Below, piece after piece: positions 62,627 through 64,000 of a stretch of DNA of 64,000 bases. This stretch comes from Gymnorhina tibicen (taxonomy: Eukaryota; Chordata; Aves; Passeriformes; Artamidae), in assembly GCA_013399875.1 (NCBI GenBank), contig VXAZ01009468.1, positions 369,347 through 433,346 on the forward strand, given 5' to 3'. Within the stretch, counting starts at the first letter, position 1. Every line of letters begins with the position of its first letter. Position numbers and translations under genes: made by a program. Under the pieces are notes generated by a model. That model was not told where the DNA came from. It worked only from the letters and a program-made list of their open reading frames with translations, and did not search any database.

Positions 62627-64000
62627 GTAATTGTACTGCTAACCGGAGTCTTCGTTTGTTTTGTGGCTTAATTAACCTTTCATCATCTGTTTTGTTTTGT
62701 TTTGTTTCAAATGCCCCTACAAGGGAGCAGGGTGGGTTGTGAGATGCATGTCTGAGGTCTGTGTTTAAGCTCTTCTGCAGATCTTGCAGCTGATATTTCA
62801 TTAACTGAACAAAACTTCTACAATCCCCTGAGTGCCTCCGTGTTCCTGGGTTTGAGTTGGGAAGGGGAAAAAGAGGTGGCATGTCTGTTCCCTTCCCTAG
62901 TTATGGGCTTCTAATAATAAGGCTGATTGCTTTTGGAGGCTTATTCCTGTAACCAGATCTGGAGCTTGCCTGTTAAAAGCAGTGGGTTTAAACCTTATTT
63001 GTTGGTGACTAAGGGTATCACAAGTGTGATGGTCTTGATTAGATGCTTTGAAGGCAGCAGTATAGTAAAATTTAACATTCTGCAGAAGCTGGGAGTTTGT
63101 GGGAAAATGCAGTGGGAAGCTCCCTGGGCACACCTGGAGCAATTTGGAGATGGTGGTGTGCCATGGGCATGATGGCACACTCTGGCTTCTTGTGAAGTGA
63201 CCAAATTGTTGGTGAGGTGAGTGCTTGTTGGGAGAACTAGAGTCATCCCTGAGAAGTAATTATTTTATTTGGCTTTATTTTTTCCTGGAACAGCAGGACT
63301 TTGTTTTCTGTTTGACTAGGGTTGCAGACTGCTCCTGGTATCTATTCTCTGCATGAGTCAGTGTGGTGGTGAGTGGTCTGCTGTGGCAGTGGGCTGTTTT
63401 CTGTTGCTCTTTCTGTTTTCTTTTAAGTCTTTGATTCCTGCTGTTCCTAATGCTGAGGAAAACAACCTTAAGAATTGCACTTATAGGCGACCTAAACTAT
63501 GGAGGTTTTAACAAAATAGCTGAAAGTAATCGCCCCCACCAAATACCTTAGGATGTTCCTCTATCCTTCTATAAAGGTGTCTGTGCTGTCCTTTTTACTG
63601 ACAAAAGCCATGTGCTGTGCTGAAAGCCAAACCCACTGCTCTGTCTTCCAGACATCTAAAATTATGATCCATATGCTTTAACTTCCTAACTGGCCATAAT
63701 TATGTTTTCATCTACTGAATAATCTTTTCATCTGCATGTTTTACTACTTACTTAAATTTTGCAGGCTTTCCATGTTCCTGTCCTCTTCCTGACAGAGGAA
63801 TTGGCTGGGGACAGAGCACTGCTGCAGCAGAGACTGCAGTCATCCCCATCCTCTGGGGTTGGAGGCAGGGACAGGGCTAGGGAGATGTTTCCTTGTGAGT
63901 ATTGGAGAAGTTTGGATTGACAAAGAGATCAGAGGCTTAGGTCACTGTTCTAACAGGTATTGTGTTGCTGAGCCTCAGCTGAAGGTTTATTTGTAGTCTT
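62627..64000. other. probable intron after exon C
   Basis: Sequence after the exon C donor shows no further exon before the window ends. A short (GTTTT)n run lies at 62689-62707. A strong isolated donor-like GAG|GTGAGT near 63217 has no convincing acceptor before it. Confidence 0.45.

Noticed and set aside
62421..62882. 153-codon - strand frame overlapping exon C
   Set aside because: Antisense shadow of the CpG-rich exon and a T/G-rich intron start; no motif and a low-complexity KQNK stretch.
1..64000. CRISPR arrays, rRNA, tRNA, bacterial operons
   Set aside because: No regularly spaced direct repeats, no rRNA core sequence, no tRNA B-box with a matching A-box and cloverleaf, and no ribosome-binding-site-led gene runs; repeats and composition are avian.

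Overview
This window is vertebrate nuclear DNA and almost certainly avian. It has no bacterial-style gene packing, and open frames longer than 130 codons are rare and composition-driven. The diagnostic repeats are two CR1 LINE 3' ends in the avian form (AATCATAGAATGGTTTGGGTTGGAAG type) at 10794-10931 and 31121-31242, one retroviral solo LTR, and one old MIR-like SINE. Interspersed repeats are sparse, as in birds. The species and chromosome cannot be told from the sequence alone.

Most of the window reads as intergenic or intronic DNA. The best evidence for a gene is three GC- and CpG-enriched spots on the + strand, at about 32.3, 45.6 and 62.5 kb. Each holds a short ATG-initiated frame that ends at a good splice donor, and each leaves the frame in phase 1. 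I read these as alternative 5' exons of one + strand gene whose common exons lie beyond 64 kb. The three predicted N-termini are different, short, and rich in Arg/Lys mixed with hydrophobic residues. I cannot name the gene.

On the - strand, 13985-14114 is a 130-base frame of globular-protein composition, bounded by an acceptor and a strong donor. It may be an exon of another gene; its product is not recognised. Weaker exon candidates lie at 27809-27901 (-), 52094-52193 (+) and 49912-49974 (+).

Layout: 1-8.3 kb gene-free; 8.34-8.62 kb a decayed ~50-base tandem repeat; 10.8 kb CR1; 13.0 kb competing hairpins; 14.0 kb possible - strand exon; 19.0 kb a perfect 14-base-pair hairpin; 31.1 kb CR1; 32.4 kb exon A; 33.5 kb MIR-like SINE; 34.7 and 36.5 kb possible regulatory blocks; 38.8-39.2 kb solo LTR with exact 6-base target duplication; 45.7 kb exon B and a second GC-rich block at 46.4 kb; 55.2-55.5 kb simple repeats; 60.7-61.45 kb a long AT-rich block; 62.5 kb exon C. 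No rRNA, tRNA, CRISPR or complete protein-coding gene was seen. All calls come from reading alone, with no alignment or expression evidence.
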